Assembly (NCBI GenBank): GCA_002163975.1
Contig: CP019636.1
Coordinates: forward strand, 2,083,001 to 2,147,000
Length of the DNA stretch: 64,000 nt
Direction of reading: 5' to 3'
From: Nostocales cyanobacterium HT-58-2
Lineage (GTDB): Bacteria > Cyanobacteriota > Cyanobacteriia > Cyanobacteriales > Nostocaceae
Shown here: positions 1 through 8,200 of the stretch, piece by piece
Numbering within the stretch: the first letter of the stretch is position 1
Layout of the letters: each line of letters opens with the position of its first letter
Position numbers and translations under genes: made by a program
The notes under the pieces: generated by a model
Told to the model about the DNA's origin: nothing
The model's input: only the letters and a program-made list of their open reading frames with translations
The model's database searches: none

Positions 1-65
1 TCTGGAAATTTATACATAGTTTCCACTTTACGCAACGTAACCATTCTCTTGGAGAATAGCAAAGC

Positions 66-365
66 GTGCTCAATCAAGTTATTGTAAAGATTGGTAAAAA
101 AAACGAAACTTCTTATAAAGAAGTTGTAGTCAACAAAACCACATTGATTTTTCCGGCTATGATGTTAATCCGTGACGTCGTTCAAGAAGCTATAACAACT
201 GGATATCTCAGCGTTGCAGCGGAAGAACAATTGCGAAGTCTTCTGAGAACAAAGTATGAGTTAGAAGATTTGGACGCTTTCATGAAATTGCAAGAAGCTG
301 CTCGTCTAGGGAAGATTCGACAGGAGTCTCGTGAGTTGAGGCTGTGCGAGCAACAGATGCAATAA
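66..365 (+). CDS. Small conserved hypothetical protein (99 aa)
   Basis: A soluble 99-residue protein of unknown function, starting at a GTG. It has no signal peptide or membrane segment. Residues 1-25 are basic and beta-prone, and the rest is predicted helical and charged, with a segment rich in E, L and R. I do not recognise a named family. A hairpin with a T-run lies 180 bp downstream and may end its transcript. The ORF is compact and continuous and its codon use looks like that of its neighbours, so I think it is real, but the start is uncertain because no clear ribosome-binding site precedes the GTG. Confidence 0.55.
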   Translation: MLNQVIVKIGKKNETSYKEVVVNKTTLIFPAMMLIRDVVQEAITTGYLSVAAEEQLRSLLRTKYELEDLDAFMKLQEAARLGKIRQESRELRLCEQQMQ

Positions 366-425
366 TTGGTTATCGTTGCAAGTCAACTATAGGAATCCGG
401 TTTGATTTGTGAAATTACTCGTCGA

Positions 426-459
426 GACAGGGAACAGGCAACAGGGAACAGGGAACAGA
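426..459. repeat. Heptameric short tandem repeat (GGGAACA type)
   Basis: About four imperfect head-to-tail copies of a 7-bp unit (ACAGGGA/ACAGGCA variants) lie in the spacer after the first gene. Such heptameric STRRs are typical of intergenic DNA in filamentous cyanobacteria. Confidence 0.7.
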
Positions 460-541
460 AAGCATACTGAGTTTTTTTCAAAAATCAAATATGAGTCCTA
501 TATTGTTGTATTCATATCATTCAATCACATACATAGATAAA

Positions 542-590
542 GACAGACTCTGTACGCGGTTTTGGAGTCTGTCCTTGTAGTTTTTTCTTT
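542..590 (+). terminator. Probable intrinsic terminator of the first gene
   Basis: A perfect 9-bp stem (GACAGACTC at 542-550 with GAGTCTGTC at 565-573) encloses a 14-nt loop. A run of six T starts at 581, seven bases after the stem. The delayed T-run lowers confidence. The hairpin is otherwise well placed to end transcription from the gene at 66-365. Confidence 0.4.
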
Positions 591-727
591 TTCCGGAAAT
601 TACTGCTTCTAGAGTGATGATCTAAATAGAGGTTTGGACATATACATAAAGGGACAGGCAATGATTGCAGATTTATCGATGCCTCAACAATCACAAACCC
701 GGAAGCGAAAAAATAGAGGTGAATTCC

Positions 728-895
728 ATGAATACTCTAGAACTTGACTCCAAAAAACAGGACAACAAATCCACGAAGAAAAAACGAAAGTCTTGCCATC
801 ACACGAATATTGGTACTCCTTTAGCGCCTTTGCGCCCACTTCATCAAAAACAACAGGAGCCTGAGCTACTGAGCAATTGGGATCACGCAAGTTAA
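728..895 (+). CDS. Possible small basic peptide (55 aa)
   Basis: An ATG preceded by GAGGTG with a 7-nt spacing opens a 55-codon frame. Its N-terminal half is very lysine-rich (KKKRKS), followed by HH and proline/leucine-rich residues. I do not recognise it. The well-placed ribosome-binding site is the main support; there is no obvious homology or signal peptide. It could be a leader or small regulatory peptide, or chance. The rest of the 366-1069 spacer, including 896-1069, shows nothing else I can identify. Confidence 0.25.
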   Translation: MNTLELDSKKQDNKSTKKKRKSCHHTNIGTPLAPLRPLHQKQQEPELLSNWDHAS

Positions 896-1069
896 TTTTT
901 CAAGCCTTAAAGCTCCTAAAATTTTATACATTTAACCAAATATACGTGAATGTGATTTCGCGCAACTCCCACAAGCGTTTGAAAAGTCTTGTGCTGGAAC
1001 CAAAACCTATAGCTTTGGTTCCTCAATCTCGTCGTCCTCCATTAGCATCTAAATACTCGCCGTAGGGAT

Positions 1070-2269
1070 CTAACCTTTGTTAGCTGTATTGACGGTACGC
1101 AGAACCTTGGCAAAAATGGCGTCATCACTAAAAAACTTTTGCTGAATCGCAGCCCAACCGCCATAGTCATTCGTTGTTGCTAAAGCTTTGATCCGAGGAT
1201 ATTTATCAACAAATTCCTTTTGTTGCGCTACACCCGAATCGATTGGTCGATAACCAGTTTGAGCAAAGATTTGTTGAGCTTCCGGAGTGTACAAATACTG
1301 AATAAACGCCTGTGCTACTTCGCGAGTGCCGTGCTTGTCTACATTTTTATCAACAATGGCAACTGGGTTGTCAATCGAGAAATTGACATCAGGAACAGAA
1401 TATGGAAGTTTTTCACCATTTGCAGCTTTTAATAATACTTCATTTTCATAAGTGATGAGAGCATCTCCTTTGCCTCCCTTGAAAAAAGTATCGGTTGCCT
1501 CACGAGCACTTTCAGGTAAGAGAGGAACGTGTTTATAGACATTGGTGACAAATTCTAATGCCTTAGACTCATCTTTTCCGCTTTTAATTGCTGCATGCCA
1601 TAACGCTAAGAAGTTCCAGCGTGCGCCACCAGATGTTAGAGGGTTCGGCGTAATCACCGTGACTCCACTTTTTGTTAAGTCTGCCCATGTTTTGATGCCT
1701 TTGGGATTGCCCTTACGGGTTAAAATTGCAGCTACAGACTTACTGACGATGCTGTTGTTAGAAAACTCTTTCTCCCAACCTGGTTGAATCAATCCTGCTC
1801 GCTCAATCTTTTGAATATCCGGAGCGAGGGACAAATGTACCACATCAGCATCTAATCCTCCCTGAACCACGGCAAGAGCTTGAGCACCAGAACCACCATA
1901 ACTCTGCTTAAAGGTGACATTTTGGTTATGCTCTTTTTTCCACTTCTCTACAAATTTGGGAATAATCTTGTCATGGGCAGCTTTGGTGACAGAGAACGAA
2001 ACGAGATTAAGTTCGATATTGTTCTGTTGAGCGATCAGACTGGTACTCTTTCCAGCATGAGTCGCGCTCGAAGAATTGCTATGACTTGTGCCGTAAGCAG
2101 CAAGTATCACACTCAAGCTGACGCCTACAAAGAATAGAGGTATAAAACTTTTAAAAAAGCTTAGCTTGAATCTGCCTTTAGACAGTTGCTGATACCACTG
2201 TCCAATCATCCGCAGAACTGCAAAAGGAACTGCTATCCAATCAAAATTGGCGGTTAGATGCCTGCTCAC
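1070..2269 (-). CDS. sbpA: Sulfate ABC transporter substrate-binding protein
   Basis: Periplasmic sulfate/thiosulfate-binding component of the CysTWA-type importer. The mature domain shows the family pattern: a SYGGSGAQALAVVQG-like ligand loop, then TPNPLTSGGARWNFLALW, then TYENEVLL. I choose the GTG at 2269 because AGGAGG stands 6 nt before it; a longer frame reaches 2326 but lacks such a site. The N-terminus has a long basic stretch and then a hydrophobic signal segment. Where a lipobox (LAAC) would be expected, the sequence reads LAAY, so the acylated cysteine is missing. No cysT, cysW or cysA gene is adjacent. A sulfatase and its activator lie 47 kb away in this window. Confidence 0.9.
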   Translation of the reverse strand: MSRHLTANFDWIAVPFAVLRMIGQWYQQLSKGRFKLSFFKSFIPLFFVGVSLSVILAAYGTSHSNSSSATHAGKSTSLIAQQNNIELNLVSFSVTKAAHDKIIPKFVEKWKKEHNQNVTFKQSYGGSGAQALAVVQGGLDADVVHLSLAPDIQKIERAGLIQPGWEKEFSNNSIVSKSVAAILTRKGNPKGIKTWADLTKSGVTVITPNPLTSGGARWNFLALWHAAIKSGKDESKALEFVTNVYKHVPLLPESAREATDTFFKGGKGDALITYENEVLLKAANGEKLPYSVPDVNFSIDNPVAIVDKNVDKHGTREVAQAFIQYLYTPEAQQIFAQTGYRPIDSGVAQQKEFVDKYPRIKALATTNDYGGWAAIQQKFFSDDAIFAKVLRTVNTANKG

Positions 2270-2973
2270 TACATTCCTCCTATAAACACCCGTAGTAGTT
2301 ATTGTTTTTTGCATCAATAAACACAACGTTTTTGCTGTATTTTCTTTAGCAATACTTATACGGTATTTTTGTAAAATTACCGTATTTTATTACTAATACG
2401 ACCAAATACCTATGTGGCAACTATTACTTAATAATTCCTTAAATATCTTGTAACCAAGCACAATACACGATGTTGCGTGATGTGCAATATCGTGTCCGGT
2501 TAAACACTTGTCATTAAGACTGCAAGGGAGCACCCGAGCAAGGGAAGAAAGAGTTTTCACTCTTTTTGCACAGATGCGGGAATGATAACTAATCAGCCGG
2601 ACATGATATAGCTCACTTAGCATAAAGCTATAAGTGGGTTTGATTGTGAGAAGGAAGCCACTCTATTCAACCAACGGGAGCAACCTGTCAACTCATCTGG
2701 CTTCTCTAAGAAGTTTGCTGGCGGCGATCGCCCTATGTCTTGTCTCCTAGCTGCGGATCTGTGACTCAAAGAGCATAGTCAGCCAAGCGATCGCTCTTTA
2801 TTATTGACGCTGCAGCACTAGTAGGTGAGCTTTTTCATGTCATTCTTATTTGAATTTCATTTTATTCATCGATTTATCAACTCTCTCTCATTAAGACATC
2901 ATCTCTACCTCAGTTGACGGCTGCAATCTATTAACTATGAACATTCAAATTGATTTTTCAGAGAGTTGATACG
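2270..2973. other. Intergenic region, divergent promoters
   Basis: About 700 bp between the divergent sulfate-binding protein and the small secreted protein. It must carry both promoters. It contains HIP1-like GCGATCGC cores near 2735 and 2790 and is otherwise A+T-rich. The short frame on the minus strand at 2393-2623 has no ribosome-binding site or recognisable protein features. I see no clear riboswitch or RNA gene. Confidence 0.5.
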
Positions 2974-3330
2974 ATGAAACGCATATTTATTGGTAGTTTA
3001 TCTTGCTTACTTCTCTGCGTTGCTGCTGTGCCTGCTGTTGGTGCGGAAAAGGTCAATTCTGCAGTATCCAATAATCAGGCGAATACTACGAGTCCTCGCA
3101 GTCTCACACCTAATGAACTGGTAACTTTTGCGATGAGAGGAGAATTCAAAAAACAAGGTATTCCTAGCAATGATCTGCTACTTTCTGCTTATGCATCTGG
3201 TAAAGTAACTGCCGAATCATTGGTGAAGGCTGGTATTGCAGCAGGCAAAGTGTCACCTAATACCTTAGGCAACCGAGAGTATTTGAATACTGTTGCTGCC
3301 AAACTCCTTCGGTTGAATCAGCAGAATTGA
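2974..3330 (+). CDS. Small secreted hypothetical protein (118 aa)
   Basis: Exported protein of unknown function. A basic start (MKRIF) leads into a hydrophobic core and an AVGA|EK-like signal peptidase site around residue 23. The mature part of about 95 residues is low in aromatic residues and has repeated small-residue helices (ASGKVTAESLVKAGIAAGKV), with no cysteines. The ATG at 2974 is preferred over an upstream TTG because the signal peptide begins there and GAGAG lies about 8 nt upstream. I do not recognise a family. Confidence 0.6.
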   Translation: MKRIFIGSLSCLLLCVAAVPAVGAEKVNSAVSNNQANTTSPRSLTPNELVTFAMRGEFKKQGIPSNDLLLSAYASGKVTAESLVKAGIAAGKVSPNTLGNREYLNTVAAKLLRLNQQN

Positions 3331-3439
3331 ATTTCTATAGCCATACTTTACTCAGAGGTTCTTTGAGTAGGTATGGCGTTTCTCATTTAAATAAACTCAT
3401 TTACAGCAGCAATTCTTGAGTCAGAAGGAGCGCTAGCCA

Positions 3440-3500
3440 TGCAAGAGGGTTTCCCTCTCCTGACGGAGACGCTAAGCGTTGGCGCAGCCTGTCCGCAGCA
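3440..3500. repeat. Interspersed palindromic repeat
   Basis: A GAGGG-TTT-CCCTC hairpin is followed by GACGGAGACGCTAAGCGTTGGCG and CAGCCTGTCCGCAG-like sequence. This arrangement resembles dispersed palindromes I associate with Nostocales genomes. A second, related short palindromic segment lies at 3633-3668 (GTAGACGCGGAGCAGCTTGTC), and a third is inside the mlaD-like gene near 35,890. Confidence 0.5.
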
Positions 3501-3632
3501 CTTACCGTAGGTGACAGGTGTTCAGAATTCAGGAGGAAAACAGGCTTTATCCTTGGCTTTGAGACAAAGCTTATGTACTTCATCATGGGATGATTTCAGC
3601 CATCGTAAATTCAGGGGAAACAGCGTTCGTTT

Positions 3633-3668
3633 GAGTGCGTAGACGCGGAGCAGCTTGTCGTCAGACAT
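3633..3668. repeat. Interspersed palindromic repeat (GACGCGGAGC type)
   Basis: It contains TAGACGCGGAGCAGCTTGTCG. The closest sequence in this window is TAGACGCGAAGCGGCTTGTCG at about 35,888, within the start of the MCE-family gene. The two match at most positions, so they belong to one dispersed family. The copy lies just upstream of the acetyltransferase gene. Confidence 0.6.
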
Positions 3669-3720
3669 GGCTTGGTCAAAACTTATGAGAGCGCTAGAAA
3701 CACTTGAAAGGTTTTTCATC

Positions 3721-4605
3721 ATGGACAAAGTATTTGAACAAACGTCTTCGGTGATGCTGCGTGTAGGACGACCCGACGACGCACTCCCTTGCGGTACCAT
3801 TCTGTATCAAGCATTCCGTGCCATCGCAGAACAGCATGGCTTCGTACCCGATTTTCCTTCTGCGGAGTTCGGAGCGGAAATGTTGACCGAACTGTTAGCG
3901 GACCCGACGGCTTATTTGGTCGTAGCCGAGGCTGAGGACGGGCGCGTCATCGGCAGCAACTGTTTGTGGGAAGGTGACACTATCGCCGGTATCGGTCCCA
4001 CGACGGTAGACCCTACTGCGCAAAACGGGTCGATTGGTCGCCGCTTGATGGAATATGTTTTACAGCGGGCGCGCGAAAAACGCTTCGTCGGTGTGCGACT
4101 CGTTCAAGCCGCGTATAACAGCCGCTCGCTTTCCCTGTATACAAAACTCGGCTTCGACGTGCGCGAGCCACTGGCGAACCTTCAGGGACAACCGTTCGGC
4201 TTAACGATACCCGGTCGCATTGTTCGCCCGGCAACGGAGACAGACCTTACCGCGTGTAATCAACTCTGCTGCCGCGTTCATGGTCATGACCGGGCGGGCG
4301 AACTTGCCAGAGCTGTTGGGCGGGGCACGGCAACGTTGGCAGAGTGTGATGGGCGCATATCGGGCTACGCCACCGAAATCGGCTTCTTCGGTCACGCTGT
4401 TGGCGAGAACAATGAGGACTTAAAGGCGCTTATCGGGGCGGCGAAAGCGTTCGGAGGGGGAGGATTCTATGTTCCGATGCGCAACGGCAACCTGTTCCGG
4501 TGGTGTTTGAACCATGGCTTGCGTGTCATCCAGCCCGAAACGTTGATGAGCCTCGGTCTGTATAACGAACCGGCAGGAGCCTTCCTACCCTCCGTCCTGT
4601 ATTAA
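3721..4605 (+). CDS. Double-domain GNAT N-acetyltransferase
   Basis: Acyl-CoA-dependent N-acetyltransferase of unknown substrate, 294 aa, cytoplasmic. Residues about 10-150 form a complete GNAT domain with the acetyl-CoA loop QNGSIGRRLMEYVLQRA and the terminal YTKLGFDV motif. Residues about 160-290 look like a second, more diverged GNAT half starting at RPATETDL. I start at the ATG at 3721, where the domain begins; the frame opens earlier at 3655. The base composition is clearly richer in G+C than in neighbours, with many CG dinucleotides, and dispersed repeats and mobile-element fragments flank it. This suggests recent transfer from a high-G+C bacterium. Confidence 0.85.
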   Translation: MDKVFEQTSSVMLRVGRPDDALPCGTILYQAFRAIAEQHGFVPDFPSAEFGAEMLTELLADPTAYLVVAEAEDGRVIGSNCLWEGDTIAGIGPTTVDPTAQNGSIGRRLMEYVLQRAREKRFVGVRLVQAAYNSRSLSLYTKLGFDVREPLANLQGQPFGLTIPGRIVRPATETDLTACNQLCCRVHGHDRAGELARAVGRGTATLAECDGRISGYATEIGFFGHAVGENNEDLKALIGAAKAFGGGGFYVPMRNGNLFRWCLNHGLRVIQPETLMSLGLYNEPAGAFLPSVLY

Positions 4606-4640
4606 TAGCAATGCTGGCTCTCTGTCTTGCCTGAACGCAA

Positions 4641-5159
4641 GTGCGTCTGGTGATAGGAGAAGGGCAATAACTTACAGTGATAAGAGCAGAAAGCCCATCG
4701 GCATCTAGCCGTGGGACGGACACATACCTGCGGAGAGACACCCTCCTGCAGTACTGTCCTCATGAATGCGTTGAGGCTAAAGCCTCAGTCAGATATCCAG
4801 GAACAAAAGTATCAAATTGTGCGACAATCTAATCAGCCTACAGGTTAAGATACCGCCGATAAGTGCCCGACAACTTTGGCTCGGCTAGGAAAAATGCTAC
4901 GGAATGCCACACGATTGGTCGGAAAATAGTAAGGGCAAGAGCACCGAAAACTCTATAAACAGGGCAGTAACTGTTCAACAACAGTGAATGATTTCAAAAA
5001 ACAATTTGGAGTCATTCGCGTACCATGGGGGCACATGGGAACGTACCCTGAAATGGGTAAACGCTTGGGGAGTTGTCCTTGAGTGGGTCATAGCCTAAAA
5101 AACTGTGATTCGGACAAGTATGAATCGTAAGACCTTGAGTAGGAGCAATTCAAAAAAGG
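4641..5159 (+). mobile_element. Probable 5' fragment of a group II intron
   Basis: The stretch begins with GTGCG, the group II 5' consensus (GUGYG), and is dense in short stems for its whole length with no long ORF. A hairpin at 4758-4776 (CCTCA/TGAGG) exposes TGCGT in its loop, complementary to ACGCA just upstream of the boundary. This resembles an EBS1/IBS1 pair, although it sits one nucleotide out of register. Near the end an ATG at 5120 opens a basic peptide start (MNRKTLSRS), as expected for a maturase ORF in domain IV. It runs into IS605-type DNA after about 15 codons. No domain V or 3' end is visible, so this would be a truncated, inactive remnant. Confidence 0.5.
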
Positions 5160-5235
5160 CAAGTTCAGCCCAAGAATCCCACGGCTTTTTGTCAAACTGA
5201 GCGAAGCCAAAGTTTGGCAGTCGTGGGAGTGTCAA
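5160..5235 (+). mobile_element. IS200/IS605-type right end (remnant)
   Basis: The segment contains AAGAATCCCACGGC and ends GTCGTGGGAGTGTCAA, the pattern of the right end of TnpB-carrying IS200/IS605 elements. An outer stem CCCACG/CGTGGG (5178-5183 with 5222-5227) and an inner stem around GTCAAACT/AGTTTGGC make a long hairpin. It ends in the TCAA cleavage tetranucleotide. No transposase gene remains beside it. The last four bases (5232-5235) also encode the stop codon of the gene on the opposite strand. It resembles the right end of the TnpB element at 42,179. Confidence 0.65.
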
Positions 5236-8200
5236 TCCTCCAGCACGAGTGTAGAATCAGCGGTACGCCCAAACTCCTCGGGTGCATATTGCAGGTGGAC
5301 TTGCGCCCCAGGATAAAGAAATGTTCCTGGAGTTACAGAACGTACTAAGTAATGAAGGCTGTAAACTCCTGGTTCTAAGTGGTCGGCGTAAGCGATAATG
5401 CGATCGCTATAAATCGTCTTGAACCCAAGTTGCCAACTGTCTGTTTTTGTCTGTAATGCAGGTGTTGCAGTTTGAAAACTCGTATCCACCGCCTCAAAGC
5501 CTGCAGGTAGTGGATCACTCATCACCACATGATTCACAGGATGATCTGTAATAATTTCCAAACCAATATCAAAGACTTGTCCAGTTTCTGCCGTAAATGG
5601 CTTATCAGATGCATATAAACCAAACTTTTGCAATACTTTATCTTGATTCACTGGACGAATTTCTCGTGTGACTCGTAAACCGTTAAACCTACCTGGTTGA
5701 TTTCCCTGCAAGCGATAGCGATAGGCGACTAAATAGTGCAAAGTCCCTTGACCAGATTTTCGTAGTTGCAAATCATGGCGCCCACGTGGTAATTTATCCA
5801 TAGGTACACTTACCTCCAAGCTGGGATTACTATAACCTTCAAAGCGTTTTTCTCCCAACTTCTTACCTGCTAGTTGCACTGTAGCCACAAAATTTGGCAG
5901 CGTTGGTTGCAGTTGGCTATATTCCGCCAAAGCTGTGAGCGCTTGGGCATTGTTATAATCAGTCTGCCATGTACCATCCCGACGCAGTGCCAAGAGACTT
6001 TGCAATAATCTATCGATAACTTCTAGTTTATACTGTTGGGTAATGAACAAGCGTAAAGCTTGCGCTTGCGCTGTGGTCGGTGAACTCATCCATCCCCAAC
6101 TGCGGGGTAAGCTGACAACTGCAGTGCGACTAGTATCATATATATTTTGTTGCAACTGACTCAAAAGTTGTTTAGATTCATCTTGCCATTCTGGGAACTG
6201 AGATAAGTATCGCGTCAGCTTAATTTGAGTGACGACATCAAAAGCATCACGTTGGCGATAGATATCTGCAAGGAAAGTGTTGCGCTTGTCTCCCAGTTCT
6301 GCCAAAGCCATCAAAGCATTGAGTTGCAGTTGACTTTTACATGGCTGCTGTTTGCAAAATTCGTATTGTCCAGGGTTTGCCAAAACTTTTTGCAAATATC
6401 CCTTAAGGCGAGACACCATCTTTGAATCTACCAAACCAGGAAACGCCTCATCAGCTTTTGCAAAAGATTCCGCTGCATAAGAAGAAACCCAAGGATCTGA
6501 CTTTTGTTGTCCAGGATAAGCAGCAAAGCCACCATCTGCTAGTTGAAGTTTCTGCGATCGCTCAATAGCTTGGGAGGCACGTTTGCTAGGATGAAATTCT
6601 GCAAATGTCTGACCATATTTTTGAGACAAAGTTTGCAGATTCGCAGCAATCATTAACTGACTCGCTGCAGGTTCGGTAAAAGGCAAGTCATCATCTTCCC
6701 AAACTTGCTGTGCTGGTGCTTTAATTTCCGGTATTAGAGTACTTGCCAGTTGAATGTCTAAGCCTCCCGCGTTAGGAAAAGTCTTTTTATCAACATTGAG
6801 GGGAATTTTCGCCTGATTTGCAGTGACACCTGTCTCAATCACTTGTTCTGTGATTTCTAATGGCTTAATCTCCAAAGGCACTTCAAAAGCATCTGCGGCG
6901 GTACGATTTAACTGAGTGATAAAGCGAACTTTTCCTTCTCCCACACCACCAGCTATCATCGGAAAGCGATATGCACGGGTAGCTGCTTCAGTCTGGGTTT
7001 GTAAAGTCGCAGATGTAGGGTTATTTTCAGCAAACTTTACTGTACCGCCGACTTCACCATGAATTCTCAGACTTCCTGTATCACCAGTGTTATTTGTGAC
7101 GGATAAGCCAGCGAGGATGCGATCACCAGGACGGGCAAACTGTGGCAATATCGCATTAGTCACCAACGGCTTAGTTGTGATAAATGTTGCTTCTGAGTTG
7201 CCAAAACGCAGATTTCCATCAGTGGCGATCGCCATCACTCGCCATGTGGTTAAGTCATCTGGTAGCTTAAACGTGACTTGTGCCTTACCTGTAGCATCTG
7301 TGATGACAGAACCATTGTAGTAAGCTAAAGCTTGGAAATCTGTGCGAACACGGGTATTTGCTGCACCTGCTGAGAATCCACCGCCATAACCCCAACCTTT
7401 AGGTTTAACCACACCTTGCTGATCAACGATAACATTCCGTCGGTTATCACTAAAGCGGGTAGATATCGGTTGTTCAGCATAAACTGTATTCACCAAATCT
7501 GGCGGACGATAGCCAGAAAGCTGTAGTATCGCCTCATTCACAACCATGATAGTGAATTGTCCTTTGGTGGGGTTTCCTTGGTTGTCTTTGAGTTCTAGTT
7601 GTACCGTTTGTTCTGCACCAGGTTCCAGTGATATCTGCACTGGAGTCACTTGCACTTTTAAATACTTGTCTTCCAAGTTAATTTTAAAAGGAGCAAAGCC
7701 AATCTTAACTAGGTTATCTAAACTTCCGGGTTCCAACTGGTTAAGTGGCGCACCACGTCTCACCAACACAGCTTGCACAGCTGCATTTGGCAACATTTCT
7801 GGTGTGACTTGGAATTGTATTTGTGGTGCGCCTCCTTTAACTTTCGTTATCTGTTGATAAAGGGGTTTGTCCCTGACGACAGCAAAGTACAATTCTCCTT
7901 CGGGATAAGGAGATTGTATCAGTGCGGTAACAGTTTCACCTAGTTTAAAGCTTGATTTATTAAGTTTAATTTCCAAACGGTCTTTTTCTCCATCACCCCA
8001 AAAGACTGGATTTTCACCACTTGCCCAAATTTGTAAATCTGTTGCGCTCAATTCATCCTTAGCATTGCTAAAATTAGCACGGATGCGGTAGGAACCAGAT
8101 TCGGTTGGTGTCAGCCTGACAGATTGAGGACTGCTTCCAGAAGTGATTTCTGTTTGTCCTACTGTCTTGTATTCAACTTGGGTTTTCCCCGTTCGACTTC

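Noticed and set aside
2393..2623. Minus-strand 76-codon frame upstream of the sulfate-binding gene
   Set aside because: No ribosome-binding site, mixed composition and no recognisable features. It probably arose by chance.
5120..5200. Short ORF MNRKTLSRS as an independent gene
   Set aside because: It runs into IS605-type DNA after about 15 codons and fits better as the start of a destroyed intron maturase.
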